The position numbers and the translations under genes were made by a program. The notes under the pieces were generated by a model. That model was not told the origin of the DNA, ran no database searches, and worked only from the letters and a program-made list of their open reading frames with translations. From Chryseolinea serpens (GTDB taxonomy: Bacteria; Bacteroidota; Bacteroidia; Cytophagales; Cyclobacteriaceae), in NCBI RefSeq assembly GCF_900129725.1, contig NZ_FQWQ01000002.1, positions 62,001 to 126,000 of the forward strand: a DNA stretch of 64,000 bases, in the 5' to 3' direction. Shown here in pieces: positions 1 through 8,384 of this stretch (position 1 is the stretch's first letter; every line of letters begins with the position of its first letter).

Positions 1-2
1 GC

Positions 3-1406
3 CTGAAGCTGGGCATGATCCACCACGAGGTCTTCCCCGTTTTTGTGACGTCGGCCAAAAAGAACATGGGCACCGGCCGCATGATGGGTTTCATCGACAA
101 CGTGGCCCCCTGCCCCGCCGAAGCCAAACCCGAACTCAGCGCCGACGGCCAGGAGCTTCCCATCGACCCCAGCAAACCCGCCGTTCTGTTTGTCTTCAAA
201 ACCCACCTCGAACCCAACCTCGGCAGACTCTCCTTCTTCAAAGTGATCTCCGGCGAAGTGACCACCGCCTCCGAACTCGTCAACAGCCAGACCGGCGCGG
301 TGGAACGCATCCACCAACTGTTCATCGTCGACGGCAAGTCGCGCAACCCGGTTGACCGCCTGGTGGCCGGCGACATTGGCGCCACCCTGAAACTCAAAGA
401 CACCTACACCAACCAAACCCTGCACGCCAAAGGCTACGACATCACCGTGCAGCCCATCACCTTCCCCGAGCCGCGCATCCGCACCGCCGTGATCGCCTTC
501 AGTAAGAATGACGACGAAAAGATCGGCGAGGTGCTGCACAAGATCCATCACGAAGACCCCACCCTCATGGTGGCCTATTCCAAAGAGATCAAACAACTGA
601 TCATCTCCGGGCAAGGCGAACTGCATTTGGCTGTGTGCAAATGGTATCTCGAAAATGTATACAAGCTCCATGTAGACTTCGAAAGTCCCCGCATCTCCTA
701 TCGTGAAACCATCCGCAAGTCGGCCAACGCTACCTACCGTCACAAAAAACAATCCGGTGGCGCAGGCCAGTTTGGTGAAGTGCACATGAAAGTGGAGCCT
801 TACTTTGAAGGCATGCCCGAGCCCACGGAGTTTCCCGTGCGCGGCAAGGAAGTGATCGACCTGGAGTGGGGCGGCAAACTGGTGTTCTACAACTGCATCG
901 TGGGCGGTGTGATCGACGCACGCTTCATCCCCTCCATTCTGAAAGGCGTGATGGAAAAAATGGAAGAAGGCCCCATCACCGGCTCGTATGTGCGCGACGT
1001 TCGCGTGATGGTCTACGATGGCAAGATGCACCCCGTCGACTCCAACGACATCTCCTTCAAGATCGCGGGCATGATGGCCTTCAAAGACGCCTTCCTGCGC
1101 TGCGAACCACAATTGCTGGAGCCGATCTGCGACGTAGAGATCATGCTCCCCGAGGACGTGATGGGCGAAGTGATGGGCGATCTTCAAACCCGCCGGTCGC
1201 TCATCATGGGCATGGACAGCAAGGGCAACTACCAGGTCATCAAAGCCAAGACACCGCTGGCCGAATTGGATCGCTACTCGACCACACTCCGTTCGCTGTC
1301 GCAAGGCCGGGCGCGGTTCACACAAACCTTCTCCGAATTTTCATCCGTACCGTTCGAACTTCAGCAAAAACTATCCAAGCAGTTGCAGGAAGTGGAAGCC
1401 GTCTGA
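3..1406 (+). CDS. Elongation factor G-like GTPase, C-terminal two thirds (5' end outside window)
   Basis: The reading frame is already open at the left edge (codons Leu-Lys-Leu-Gly precede the first Met), so the gene begins upstream and the GTP-binding domain is not seen. The 467 visible residues cover the end of the G/G' region and domains II to V of the EF-G family: domain II around residues 20-145, domain III with SGQGELHLAV near 200, domain IV with a Gly-rich GGAGQFGEVH stretch near 250, and domain V with an EVMGDLQTRRS motif near 385. EF-G moves tRNA and mRNA through the ribosome, and paralogues can act in recycling or ribosome protection. The sequence resembles the divergent second EF-G copies (FusA2-like) more than the canonical factor, but without the G domain the subgroup is uncertain. 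Confidence 0.85.
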   Translation: MKLGMIHHEVFPVFVTSAKKNMGTGRMMGFIDNVAPCPAEAKPELSADGQELPIDPSKPAVLFVFKTHLEPNLGRLSFFKVISGEVTTASELVNSQTGAVERIHQLFIVDGKSRNPVDRLVAGDIGATLKLKDTYTNQTLHAKGYDITVQPITFPEPRIRTAVIAFSKNDDEKIGEVLHKIHHEDPTLMVAYSKEIKQLIISGQGELHLAVCKWYLENVYKLHVDFESPRISYRETIRKSANATYRHKKQSGGAGQFGEVHMKVEPYFEGMPEPTEFPVRGKEVIDLEWGGKLVFYNCIVGGVIDARFIPSILKGVMEKMEEGPITGSYVRDVRVMVYDGKMHPVDSNDISFKIAGMMAFKDAFLRCEPQLLEPICDVEIMLPEDVMGEVMGDLQTRRSLIMGMDSKGNYQVIKAKTPLAELDRYSTTLRSLSQGRARFTQTFSEFSSVPFELQQKLSKQLQEVEAV

Positions 1407-1413
1407 AATATCC

Positions 1414-1452
1414 GGTCGGAACCATGATCCATACCGGGTCATGGTTCCGGCC
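1414..1452. terminator. Hairpin between convergent genes
   Basis: An 11-bp perfect stem (CGGAACCATGA at 1417-1427 with its complement at 1439-1449) is extended by G-C/G-U pairs outward and closes an 11-nt loop. It sits between the stops of the EF-G-like gene and the convergent SRPBCC gene, so a two-way terminator is likely. There is no long U-tract on either side. Confidence 0.55.
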
Positions 1453-1458
1453 TTTACA

Positions 1459-1878
1459 TCACAATTTCTTAGCGGCCTTTACCTGTTCCACCATTTCGGC
1501 GGGGAGGGCATCGGCAATCTCTTGCGCCACGATCCGGCGCCACAGGAAACTCAAAGGACCTACCACTTTCATCGTGGTGGTCATGCGCAGGCCTTCGGGT
1601 GTATCCTCATACGTATGTTCACCATACATCTTGGCCAACGGAAAGGTCGTGCAGTCCACAAACTTCCGGTTCTCGATCACTTCCACCAGTTTGATCTTCA
1701 CCTGGGGTCCTTTTTTGGGCTTGAGGATGAACTGAGCCCCCACTTCAAATTTACCCAGCAAGCGGGCATACTCCACGCCGGCATCCCAGGTGTGCCAGCG
1801 GTCGACGTCGGAGAATAATTTCCAGAGTTGTTCTTTGGTCACCTCGCGGGTCACCAGGGTGTGCGATTTAGTCCACAT
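1459..1878 (-). CDS. SRPBCC-family protein (polyketide cyclase/START-like fold)
   Basis: A 139-residue protein with the length and pattern of the SRPBCC superfamily: an N-terminal strand followed by EQLWKLFSDVDRWHTWD, the usual start of the first helix, then alternating beta strands and a long C-terminal helix. Members form a deep hydrophobic pocket for lipids or other small ligands. No catalytic residues are known for the general family and the ligand here cannot be told. There is no signal peptide, so it is cytosolic. It stands alone, convergent with the EF-G-like gene and divergent from the glycosyltransferase, and has its own well-formed promoter about 55 bp upstream. Confidence 0.8.
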   Translation of the reverse strand: MWTKSHTLVTREVTKEQLWKLFSDVDRWHTWDAGVEYARLLGKFEVGAQFILKPKKGPQVKIKLVEVIENRKFVDCTTFPLAKMYGEHTYEDTPEGLRMTTTMKVVGPLSFLWRRIVAQEIADALPAEMVEQVKAAKKL

Positions 1879-1934
1879 AAGCTTCTTCTTGTTTTCTTTC
1901 TGTTTTATTAACTAAGTGTCTTATATTATATAAA

Positions 1935-1967
1935 CAAATATAATATGTATACTTATAATATTACAAA
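1935..1967 (-). promoter_or_regulatory. Bacteroidota-type promoter for the SRPBCC gene
   Basis: Read on the minus strand, TTTG (1964-1967) is followed by 21 bp and then TATATTTG (1935-1942). This is a full match to the Bacteroidota housekeeping form TTTG-N19-21-TAnnTTTG. It predicts a transcript start near 1928 and a 5' leader of about 50 nt. The surrounding 1900-1970 stretch is extremely AT-rich. Confidence 0.7.
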
Positions 1968-2159
1968 TATCCACGCGCTTTTTTTCGGTCTGTGGCTTTC
2001 TTGTAAAAAATGAATGGGCTAGTGGCCCCGGAGCCTAACGCACAACGCGGTGCGGTCTAAACGCTAAGCTCGCCTGGGTATTTAATGCAGGAAAACCGAC
2101 GCCTGATCGGCCTGATTCCGCAAAACGAAATGGATAATCTGAACAAAAATTCACAACAT

Positions 2160-2187
2160 CACCACCGCAACTCAAGTTGCGGTGGTG
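2160..2187. repeat. Perfect 12-bp inverted repeat in an intergenic region
   Basis: CACCACCGCAAC (2160-2171) and its exact complement (2176-2187) flank a TCAA tetraloop. No U-tract follows on either strand, and it lies upstream of the predicted glycosyltransferase promoter, so it is not an obvious terminator of a neighbouring gene. The rest of the 1879-2315 gap holds the two promoters and no convincing gene. Confidence 0.5.
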
Positions 2188-2265
2188 TGTGTCGCTGTGT
2201 TCATCTGCAAAACCGTTGTGTCCATCTAATAATCTTAAAAAAGCTGGAATCAGAAATTGGAAACG

Positions 2266-2296
2266 ATTGTTTTACATATGACTTTTTATAGATTTG
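2266..2296 (+). promoter_or_regulatory. Bacteroidota-type promoter for the glycosyltransferase
   Basis: ATTG (2266-2269), a 19-bp spacer and TAGATTTG (2289-2296) fit the Bacteroidota consensus, with a perfect -7 box. The predicted start near 2303 leaves only about 13 nt before the GTG start codon, so the transcript would have a very short leader. Confidence 0.6.
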
Positions 2297-2315
2297 TTAT
2301 CTTAGGCTTCATCCT

Positions 2316-3071
2316 GTGAGCAACGCAATCGTCATTATTCCCACCTACAAAGAACGCGACAACATCCGCGCGATCATCGACGCTGTGTTTGCTTTGCCAA
2401 AAGAATTTCACGTCCTCATTGTCGACGACAACTCTCCCGACGGCACGCCGCAGATCGTGGAGCAAATGCAGCAATACTATAATCTGACCGAACATAAACT
2501 TCACCTCGTGAAGCGCCCCGGCAAACTTGGCTTGGGCACGGCCTACATCACGGGCTTTAAATATGCGATGGCGAAAGGCTATGAATACATCCTGGAAATG
2601 GATGCTGACTTTTCGCACGATCCCAAGGATCTCGTCAATCTCTACCTGGCCTGTGCCGAAGGAAAAAGCGACGTGGCCATCGGTTCGCGCTATGCTACGG
2701 GGGTGAACGTGGTGAACTGGCCCATCGGACGGGTGTTGCTATCCTACTTTGCCAGCAGCTATGTGCGGCTCATCACCAGCATTCCCATCCGCGACACGAC
2801 GGCCGGTTTCCTCTGCTATCGCAAAAAAGTATTGGAGACGATTCCCCTGGACCAAGTGAAATTTGTCGGCTATGCGTTCCAGATCGAGATGAAATTCCTG
2901 GCTTGGAAATACGGATTCGTATTGGAAGAGGTGCCTATCATCTTTACAGACCGGACCCGGGGAGAGTCCAAGATGTCGGCGGGGATCTTTAAGGAAGCTT
3001 TTTTCGGTGTACTTCAAATGACCGTACAAAGTTGGTTTAAGAAGTATATCCCAATCGGTCAATCTTCTTAA
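2316..3071 (+). CDS. Polyprenol monophosphomannose synthase-like glycosyltransferase (GT2)
   Basis: A 251-residue GT-A fold glycosyltransferase of the Dpm1/polyprenol-phosphate mannose synthase type. It has an N-terminal IVIIPTYKERDNI, IVDDNSPDGT (nucleotide binding), and EMDADFSHDP carrying the DxD metal-binding residues near 96-98; GSRYATG and RTRGESKM are also typical of the family. These enzymes move a sugar from a nucleotide donor to undecaprenyl or similar lipid phosphate on the inner face of the membrane, for later glycosylation outside. There is no C-terminal membrane domain, so it is the short soluble or peripheral form. The start is GTG, set by the MSNAIVIIPTY N-terminus and the nearby promoter. 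The sugar could be mannose or glucose. Confidence 0.88.
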   Translation: MSNAIVIIPTYKERDNIRAIIDAVFALPKEFHVLIVDDNSPDGTPQIVEQMQQYYNLTEHKLHLVKRPGKLGLGTAYITGFKYAMAKGYEYILEMDADFSHDPKDLVNLYLACAEGKSDVAIGSRYATGVNVVNWPIGRVLLSYFASSYVRLITSIPIRDTTAGFLCYRKKVLETIPLDQVKFVGYAFQIEMKFLAWKYGFVLEEVPIIFTDRTRGESKMSAGIFKEAFFGVLQMTVQSWFKKYIPIGQSS

Positions 3072-3090
3072 ACCAATTTGTCCATCGCAC

Positions 3091-3648
3091 TTATTCCTGA
3101 AACCCTACGAAAGTTATGGGACCGACGTGCGATTTCACCAATTCCAGGTCGGGTTCGGTGATCTCTACTTCATAGCCATCTTCCTTGAGCATGTTCAGTA
3201 TATCCTCTGCGGCTTCGTGCTGTTTGTAGATGTGATAGTCTTCACGGGCAAAAACGGGATAACGTCCCAGTTTTTGTTCGCGGTCTACAAAGTTAAAGCC
3301 ACACAGGTACAATTTACTAGCGCTGTGTTGAATCCGATAAAGGGGCATCTGCGGAAATTGCTGCAGCCACTCCACCACTTCTTCGCGCGTTCCTTGTATG
3401 ATTTCCGTCAGCTTATAAATTTTCATCACTTCTCCCTGGTTGGGCTTGTCCAACATGCGCAGGTCGAAGTTATGAACATAGGCTGACAGGCCTACGCATC
3501 CGCACAATACCATAAGCGGGTTTTGTGCATCTCCGTGCAATCGTACGTCCAGATTCTTCGCATTGAAGAATGCCTGAAGCCTACGATTTCTCTTTTGAAT
3601 CGTGTTTGTTAGGTCCGGCCTAACTGGGTTTTTGAATTTTAATTGCAT
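3091..3648 (-). CDS. Hypothetical protein (start uncertain, 185 or 111 residues)
   Basis: I do not recognise this family. The C-terminal 111 residues (from the ATG at 3424-3426) look like a compact alpha/beta protein with charged, well-ordered coding sequence, and a GGGAGAA stretch lies just before that ATG. The first 74 codons are less clearly coding and contain a near-perfect palindrome (3608-3624). On the other hand, a perfect -7 box (TATTTTTG on the minus strand, 3690-3697) sits about 40 bp upstream of the longer start, which favours it. No signal peptide or membrane segment is seen. The gene is convergent with the glycosyltransferase, with a 19-bp gap. Confidence 0.55.
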   Translation of the reverse strand: MQLKFKNPVRPDLTNTIQKRNRRLQAFFNAKNLDVRLHGDAQNPLMVLCGCVGLSAYVHNFDLRMLDKPNQGEVMKIYKLTEIIQGTREEVVEWLQQFPQMPLYRIQHSASKLYLCGFNFVDREQKLGRYPVFAREDYHIYKQHEAAEDILNMLKEDGYEVEITEPDLELVKSHVGPITFVGFQE

Positions 3649-3728
3649 AACATTTTTAACGTTACTGATAAGGCGGGCTCCTTATGTAACAAAAATAGAA
3701 AAATATTTCAGTTTTAATATATTCTTAA

Positions 3729-4958
3729 TCAGTCAAAACGGATGGCACGTATAGGATTTATCCGTGCAATGACCATTGTAGGGACCAATAACACAATTGT
3801 GACGACGAAAAGCGTTACAAGGTTGAGCACCGCAACGACCTCCCAGTTCCAGGAAATAGGCACGAAGCTCATGTAATAATCATGTGCGTTTAGCTTAATT
3901 ATTTTGAAATAATACTGCAAAGCGCTTAATCCAAGACCCAACAAATTGCCCAATACCAGACCTTTTATCAGCAGATTAATGCCATTAAAAAGGAAAACAG
4001 ACCGTATCATCTTGTCGGTCGCCCCCATAGCCTTGAGCATGCCGATCATCTGCGTGCGCTCCATCACCAGGATCAGCACAATAGAAATCATGTTTACACA
4101 CACAACCGTCAGAATAATGACCAAAAGTATGTTGACTTGCCGGCTGATGAGGTTGAGCCACTCAAACACCTGGACGTATTTATCGCTGATCAATTGAACA
4201 TCAAAATCCAAGTCCATCGCCTCGCTAACAGTGAAGGCATCTTCCTCCATCTTTTCGGGGCCTTCATCCTTCACAAATACTTCCAAGCCTCCGGCAAGGC
4301 TGTCGGACCAGTCGTTCAGCTTCTGGATCATGCGAATGTCGCCGATGATCACCTTGCTGTCGAAATATTCGGAGAGGTTGGTCTCATAGATGCCACTGAT
4401 GGTGAGCTTGCGCGAGCGGATGGGGTTCTGAAAGAAATGCACCACCAGGTCGTCGCCCACCTTGGCGTTGAGCTTGCGGGCAATGATCTTGCTGACCACC
4501 ACCTGGTGCGCATACCCCGAGTCGGGGAAGTCGAAGAACTTGCCCTCCACGATGCTGGAGCGAAACGCGTTGACGTCATAACTCTTCCCCACGCCCTTCA
4601 CAAAGACTCCCAGCACCTCGTCCTGTTCGGTCTTGATCAGACCCGGCTTGTGGGCGAACTCCTGCATGTGGGTGACGAACGGATATTTCTCCGGATGATC
4701 GTACGGATCCACGTGATAGTTCATCGGCTTTTCTTCGGACGATCTGCTCCCGGTGAATTTGGTCACCACCATGTGGCCGTTGAAGCCATATACTTTCTGC
4801 TTCACCGTGTCCTGGAACCCACGCATGATGAGGAACGAAAGGATGCTGGCCGCCAACCCGATGCCAATGCTGGCGATGGCGATGCGATGGATGGTCGACG
4901 CAAATCCCTGCTGCTGCTCACGGCTTATTCTTTTGGATATGAAATAGGAAAGGTTCAC
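3729..4958 (-). CDS. ABC transporter permease of the LolC/LolE (FtsX/MacB) type
   Basis: A 409-residue permease with the FtsX-family layout: one membrane helix at about residues 25-45, a long periplasmic MacB-type domain (about 50-265), then three helices in the last 140 residues (about 275-300, 325-350, 370-395). The start FISKRISREQQQGFAS and the IGIGLAASILSFLIMRGFQ helix are typical of LolC/E-like proteins that pass lipoproteins from the inner membrane to LolA. No ATPase or LolA gene is adjacent, so an ATPase partner must be encoded elsewhere. It is divergent from the NamZ-like gene with an 83-bp gap. Confidence 0.82.
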   Translation of the reverse strand: MNLSYFISKRISREQQQGFASTIHRIAIASIGIGLAASILSFLIMRGFQDTVKQKVYGFNGHMVVTKFTGSRSSEEKPMNYHVDPYDHPEKYPFVTHMQEFAHKPGLIKTEQDEVLGVFVKGVGKSYDVNAFRSSIVEGKFFDFPDSGYAHQVVVSKIIARKLNAKVGDDLVVHFFQNPIRSRKLTISGIYETNLSEYFDSKVIIGDIRMIQKLNDWSDSLAGGLEVFVKDEGPEKMEEDAFTVSEAMDLDFDVQLISDKYVQVFEWLNLISRQVNILLVIILTVVCVNMISIVLILVMERTQMIGMLKAMGATDKMIRSVFLFNGINLLIKGLVLGNLLGLGLSALQYYFKIIKLNAHDYYMSFVPISWNWEVVAVLNLVTLFVVTIVLLVPTMVIARINPIRAIRFD

Positions 4959-5041
4959 GTGTTATTGCTAACTTTTCAGCCGTTAATGATTTCTGCAAAA
5001 TAAGATAACCGCAGACCACAATCAACTGCCCGGAACGGATC

Positions 5042-6241
5042 ATGAAGAAACTCCTCCTATTACTCTTGATCGTGTGGAATACCACGTATTGCACCAGCCC
5101 CAAGACCACATCTCCTGCGCCCAAGGCCACAGCGACCACCCCAAGCCAAAAGAAGGACGTGCTCACGGGCGCGGCACAGCTCGATGTGTTGTTGCCAAAA
5201 CTCCAAGGCAAACGCGTGGCGTTGGTGGTCAACTATACCGCCACGGTCGGTAAAACCCACCTGGCCGACACGTTGAAGAGCCGCGGGGCGAACATCGTCA
5301 AGATCATGTCGCCGGAGCATGGCTTCCGGGGCAACGCTGCGGCTGGCGAACACGTGCAGGATGGTGTGGACACCAAAACGGGATTGCCCGTGGTGTCACT
5401 CTATGGCAACAATCGCAAGCCCACAGCCGAACAACTGGCCGATGTGGACATCGTGATCTTTGACATCCAAGATGTGGGCGTGCGCTTCTTTACTTATGTC
5501 GGCACCCTGCACTACCTCATGGAGGCCTGCGCCGAAAATGGAAAGAAGGTGATCGTGCTGGACCGGCCCAATCCCAATGCATCCTATATCGATGGTCCTG
5601 TTTTGTCGATGGAATTCAAATCGTTTATCGGCATGCACCCCGTGCCCGTGGTTCACGGCCTCACCGTGGGAGAATATGCACAGATGATCAACGGTGAAGG
5701 CTGGCTGGAAGGCGCAAAGAAATGTGAGCTGGAAGTTATTCCTTTAAAAAACTGGACGCACAACGATGCCTACTCTTTACCCTTAAAGCCGTCGCCAAAT
5801 CTTCCTAACGATCAGGCCGTGCGTCTATATCCCTCCATCTGTTTCTTTGAAGGAACACCCATCAGCCTGGGCCGCGGCACGCAGACGCCCTTCCAGGTGA
5901 TTGGCCATCCCGATCTGAAGAGCCTCCCCTATCAATTCACGCCGGTAGACATTCCGGGGATGGCAAACGATCCTCCACAAGAAGGCAAGCTGTGCTACGG
6001 CCTCGACCTGCGCCAGGTGCCCGTTGCCAAAAGAGTCGACCTGCACTACCTGATCGACATGTATAAGCTCTTCCCTGATAAAGAACATTTCTTTGTTCAA
6101 CACTTCGAGCGGTGGTCGGGCACGAAAGCCCTGCGACAGCAGATCATCGACGGGCTTTCGGAAGACCAGATCAGAGCGTCGTGGCAGAAAGATTTGGAGC
6201 AGTACAAGGCGATGCGCAAGAAATATCTGCTTTATCCCTAA
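5042..6241 (+). CDS. namZ: DUF1343 exo-beta-N-acetylmuramidase (NamZ/YbbC family, GH171)
   Basis: A 399-residue DUF1343 protein. Characterised members (Bacillus NamZ/YbbC and a Tannerella homologue) remove terminal MurNAc from peptidoglycan fragments during cell-wall recycling. Family hallmarks seen here are KIMSPEHGFRG (catalytic Glu region, near 92), FDIQDVGVRFFTY (near 140) and VLDRPNPN (near 176). A hydrophobic N-terminus ending in a Cys near 19 suggests a lipoprotein, though the lipobox is weak. The gene stands just before endonuclease III with a 41-bp gap. The symbol rests on family similarity alone. Confidence 0.8.
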   Translation: MKKLLLLLLIVWNTTYCTSPKTTSPAPKATATTPSQKKDVLTGAAQLDVLLPKLQGKRVALVVNYTATVGKTHLADTLKSRGANIVKIMSPEHGFRGNAAAGEHVQDGVDTKTGLPVVSLYGNNRKPTAEQLADVDIVIFDIQDVGVRFFTYVGTLHYLMEACAENGKKVIVLDRPNPNASYIDGPVLSMEFKSFIGMHPVPVVHGLTVGEYAQMINGEGWLEGAKKCELEVIPLKNWTHNDAYSLPLKPSPNLPNDQAVRLYPSICFFEGTPISLGRGTQTPFQVIGHPDLKSLPYQFTPVDIPGMANDPPQEGKLCYGLDLRQVPVAKRVDLHYLIDMYKLFPDKEHFFVQHFERWSGTKALRQQIIDGLSEDQIRASWQKDLEQYKAMRKKYLLYP

Positions 6242-6282
6242 GTCATATTTTATTAACTGTTGACCGTCGCGAGCACATCGTT

Positions 6283-6918
6283 ATGACCAAGGCCGAAAAA
6301 GTAAACGACATTCTTGCCATTCTCGAGCATTACTATCCGCACCCCCCCATTCCTTTGCATCACAAGGATGCTTATACGTTGCTGATCTCTGTGCTGCTTT
6401 CGGCGCAGTGCACGGACGAGCGTGTGAACAAGACCACACCATCCCTTTTCAAACAGGCCGACAATCCTTATGACATGGTGAAGATGAGTGTCGATGAAAT
6501 TCGCGAGATCATCAAGCCGTGTGGTTTGTCGCCGATGAAGTCGAAGGGCATTTATGGGTTGTCGAAGATCCTGATCGAGAAGTATGATGGGAAAGTGCCC
6601 GATTCGTTTGAGGCGCTGGAGGAATTGCCTGCGGTGGGTCACAAGACGGCGTCGGTGGTGATGACGCAGTGGTTTGGGGTGCCTGCGTTTCCGGTGGATA
6701 CGCATATTCATCGGCTCGCCTATCGTTGGGGGTTATCCAATGGGAAAAGTGTGGAGCAGACAGAGAAAGATTTGAAGCGATTGATCCCGGAATCGAAGTG
6801 GAATAAGGCGCATTTGCAGATCATTTATTTCGGACGGGAATATTGTCCGGCAAGGGGGCATGTTTGGGAGACGTGTCCCATTTGTTCGAAGTATATGCGG
6901 AAGGATTTGCGGGATTAG
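6283..6918 (+). CDS. nth: Endonuclease III (DNA N-glycosylase/AP lyase)
   Basis: A 211-residue HhH-GPD glycosylase that removes oxidised pyrimidines in base-excision repair. The helix-hairpin-helix LPAVGHKTA holds the catalytic Lys, and VDTHIHRLAYR carries the catalytic Asp. I start at the ATG at 6283, since residues upstream are a frame shadow of the previous gene and the family N-terminus fits here. The C-terminal iron-sulfur region is unusual: three cysteines spaced C-x9-C-x2-C are present instead of the usual four (C-x6-C-x2-C-x5-C), and nothing after the third could replace the fourth. A His inside the longer loop might be a ligand. Confidence 0.9.
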   Translation: MTKAEKVNDILAILEHYYPHPPIPLHHKDAYTLLISVLLSAQCTDERVNKTTPSLFKQADNPYDMVKMSVDEIREIIKPCGLSPMKSKGIYGLSKILIEKYDGKVPDSFEALEELPAVGHKTASVVMTQWFGVPAFPVDTHIHRLAYRWGLSNGKSVEQTEKDLKRLIPESKWNKAHLQIIYFGREYCPARGHVWETCPICSKYMRKDLRD

Positions 6919-6926
6919 CCTCTTTC

Positions 6927-6981
6927 GCAAGTCTGAAGACTTGCTTTATGACTGGTCCAAGTGGGAGCACTTGAACCAGTC
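6927..6981. terminator. Two hairpins between convergent genes
   Basis: GCAAGTC (6927-6933) pairs with GACTTGC (6938-6944) across a TGAA loop. A second stem-loop has GACTGGT (6950-6956) pairing with ACCAGTC (6975-6981), with an inner AAGTG/CACTT pairing. They fill the gap between nth (+) and the siroheme synthase (-) and probably terminate one or both. Confidence 0.5.
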
Positions 6982-6991
6982 CATCAATTTA

Positions 6992-7585
6992 TTATTTCGC
7001 GACAGCTGCTTCTTCCAGCCAGGATGCTGTGATCTCATTCAGCACCTTCACCTTCTGACCAAAGTCGCCCTTGATCTGGTCGCGGATCTTTTGCATGTTG
7101 TCCAGCAGCTCGTTGGTGTTGTCGGGGATCGCTTCGTCGAGGTATTCGCGGATGCGTTTGGAGATAGTTGGGGATTTGCCGTTGGTGGAGACACCGATCT
7201 TTAGATTTCCTTTTGTTACAACAGAACCCAAATAGAAATCACAGAGGTCGGGGGTGTCGGCCACGTTGGTGAGGATGCGGCGGGTACGCGCCAGCTTCTT
7301 GATCGCTTCGTGCAAACTGCGATTGTCCGTTGCCAGGAGAACGATGTCTTTGTCCCATAAGTCCCACAGCTTGAAATTTCTTTCGTATAGCTTCACCGTA
7401 GGATGGGCTTTGGCCACGTCCTTGATGTCATCCATAATGGTGCGGCCCACCAGCGTGACTTTAGCTGCGGGGCTGCTCTTCAGGATGGCCGTCAATTTTT
7501 CAAGGCCTACGTTGCCGCCGCCGACGATGAGGGTGTCGAGCGATTCAAGCTTGAGGAAAACGGGGAACAGGTTATTGCGCTCCAT
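6992..7585 (-). CDS. Precorrin-2 dehydrogenase/sirohydrochlorin ferrochelatase (Met8/CysG N-domain type)
   Basis: A 197-residue protein starting with NLFPVFLKLE and the Rossmann motif IVGGGNVGLEK, as in the N-terminal domain of CysG and yeast Met8. It oxidises precorrin-2 to sirohydrochlorin with NAD+ and inserts Fe2+ to make siroheme. The Asp in NVADTPDLCDF corresponds to the residue used for both reactions in Met8. It is the third gene of the sulfite reductase operon, 13 bp after cobA, so this organism splits the functions that CysG fuses. The siroheme is presumably for the sulfite reductase encoded first in the operon. Confidence 0.88.
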   Translation of the reverse strand: MERNNLFPVFLKLESLDTLIVGGGNVGLEKLTAILKSSPAAKVTLVGRTIMDDIKDVAKAHPTVKLYERNFKLWDLWDKDIVLLATDNRSLHEAIKKLARTRRILTNVADTPDLCDFYLGSVVTKGNLKIGVSTNGKSPTISKRIREYLDEAIPDNTNELLDNMQKIRDQIKGDFGQKVKVLNEITASWLEEAAVAK

Positions 7586-7598
7586 GGTGGTAACTTTT

Positions 7599-8384
7599 CT
7601 ATTGATAATGTGTTGCTACTTCTTGTGTCACGGCGGCTAATGCGCGGGCATGCTGCACCACTTCGCCCACCACCATAATGGCCGGTGAGCCGATGCCGGC
7701 CAGCGACGCTTTCGAAGCGATGTCTGACACGGTGCCCGTTACGAGCCGCTGTGTGGGCAGCGTACCATTCTGAATGATCGCCGCCGGTGTTCCGGACTTT
7801 CCATGGGCCTGGAACAATTCCATGATCTCTTTGACTTTGTTGAGTCCCATCAGGATGACTACCGTCGCGGTGGATTGCGCCGCCAGTGCAAGGTCGCCCG
7901 ATAGTTCGCCGGCTTTTGTGGTGCCGGTGATGACCCAGAAGCTTTCGCTCACGCCGCGTTCCGTTACCGGGATGTTCACACTAGCGGGAACCGCCAATGC
8001 GCTGCTGATGCCGGGCACCACGGTGGTTTGCACACCATGCGCTTCCGCGAAAGCGATTTCTTCCGCGCCACGTCCAAACACGAACGGGTCGCCGCCTTTC
8101 AAGCGCACCACGTGACCATACACATAAGCGTAGTCGACGATCAATTCGTTGATCTCATCTTGTGTATGCGAATGCGCTCCGGCTCTTTTGCCCACGGAAA
8201 ACGAGGGCACGTGCACGGGGATCATGTTCAGGATCTCTTCCGACACCAGCGCGTCGTACAGCACCACGTCGGCGGCCTTCAGGGCCATGAGGCCTTTCAG
8301 CGTCATCAGCTCCGGATCGCCGGGGCCGGCGCCTACCAGCGTGAGGCGGGGTACTTTTTCGAATGTGAATATCGTTGGTATCAT
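7599..8384 (-). CDS. cobA: Uroporphyrinogen-III C-methyltransferase
   Basis: A 261-residue SAM-dependent tetrapyrrole methylase. It shows the family landmarks LVGAGPGDPELMTLKG at the N-terminus, VRLKGGDPFVFGRGAEE (SAM/substrate binding) and VVPGISSALAVPA. It methylates uroporphyrinogen III twice to precorrin-2, the first step toward siroheme. Its start overlaps the stop of the sulfite reductase gene by 4 bp (ATGA type), which indicates translational coupling. Because no cobalamin genes are nearby, its role here is most likely siroheme supply. Confidence 0.92.
   Translation of the reverse strand: MIPTIFTFEKVPRLTLVGAGPGDPELMTLKGLMALKAADVVLYDALVSEEILNMIPVHVPSFSVGKRAGAHSHTQDEINELIVDYAYVYGHVVRLKGGDPFVFGRGAEEIAFAEAHGVQTTVVPGISSALAVPASVNIPVTERGVSESFWVITGTTKAGELSGDLALAAQSTATVVILMGLNKVKEIMELFQAHGKSGTPAAIIQNGTLPTQRLVTGTVSDIASKASLAGIGSPAIMVVGEVVQHARALAAVTQEVATHYQ

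Noticed and set aside
866-1735. 289-codon plus-strand open frame overlapping the EF-G-like gene
   Set aside because: Out of frame with strong EF-G domains and rich in Arg/His; it also runs into the SRPBCC gene on the other strand.
2085-2291. 68-codon frame in the gap before the glycosyltransferase
   Set aside because: It spans the perfect hairpin and the predicted promoter, and the peptide has no plausible features.
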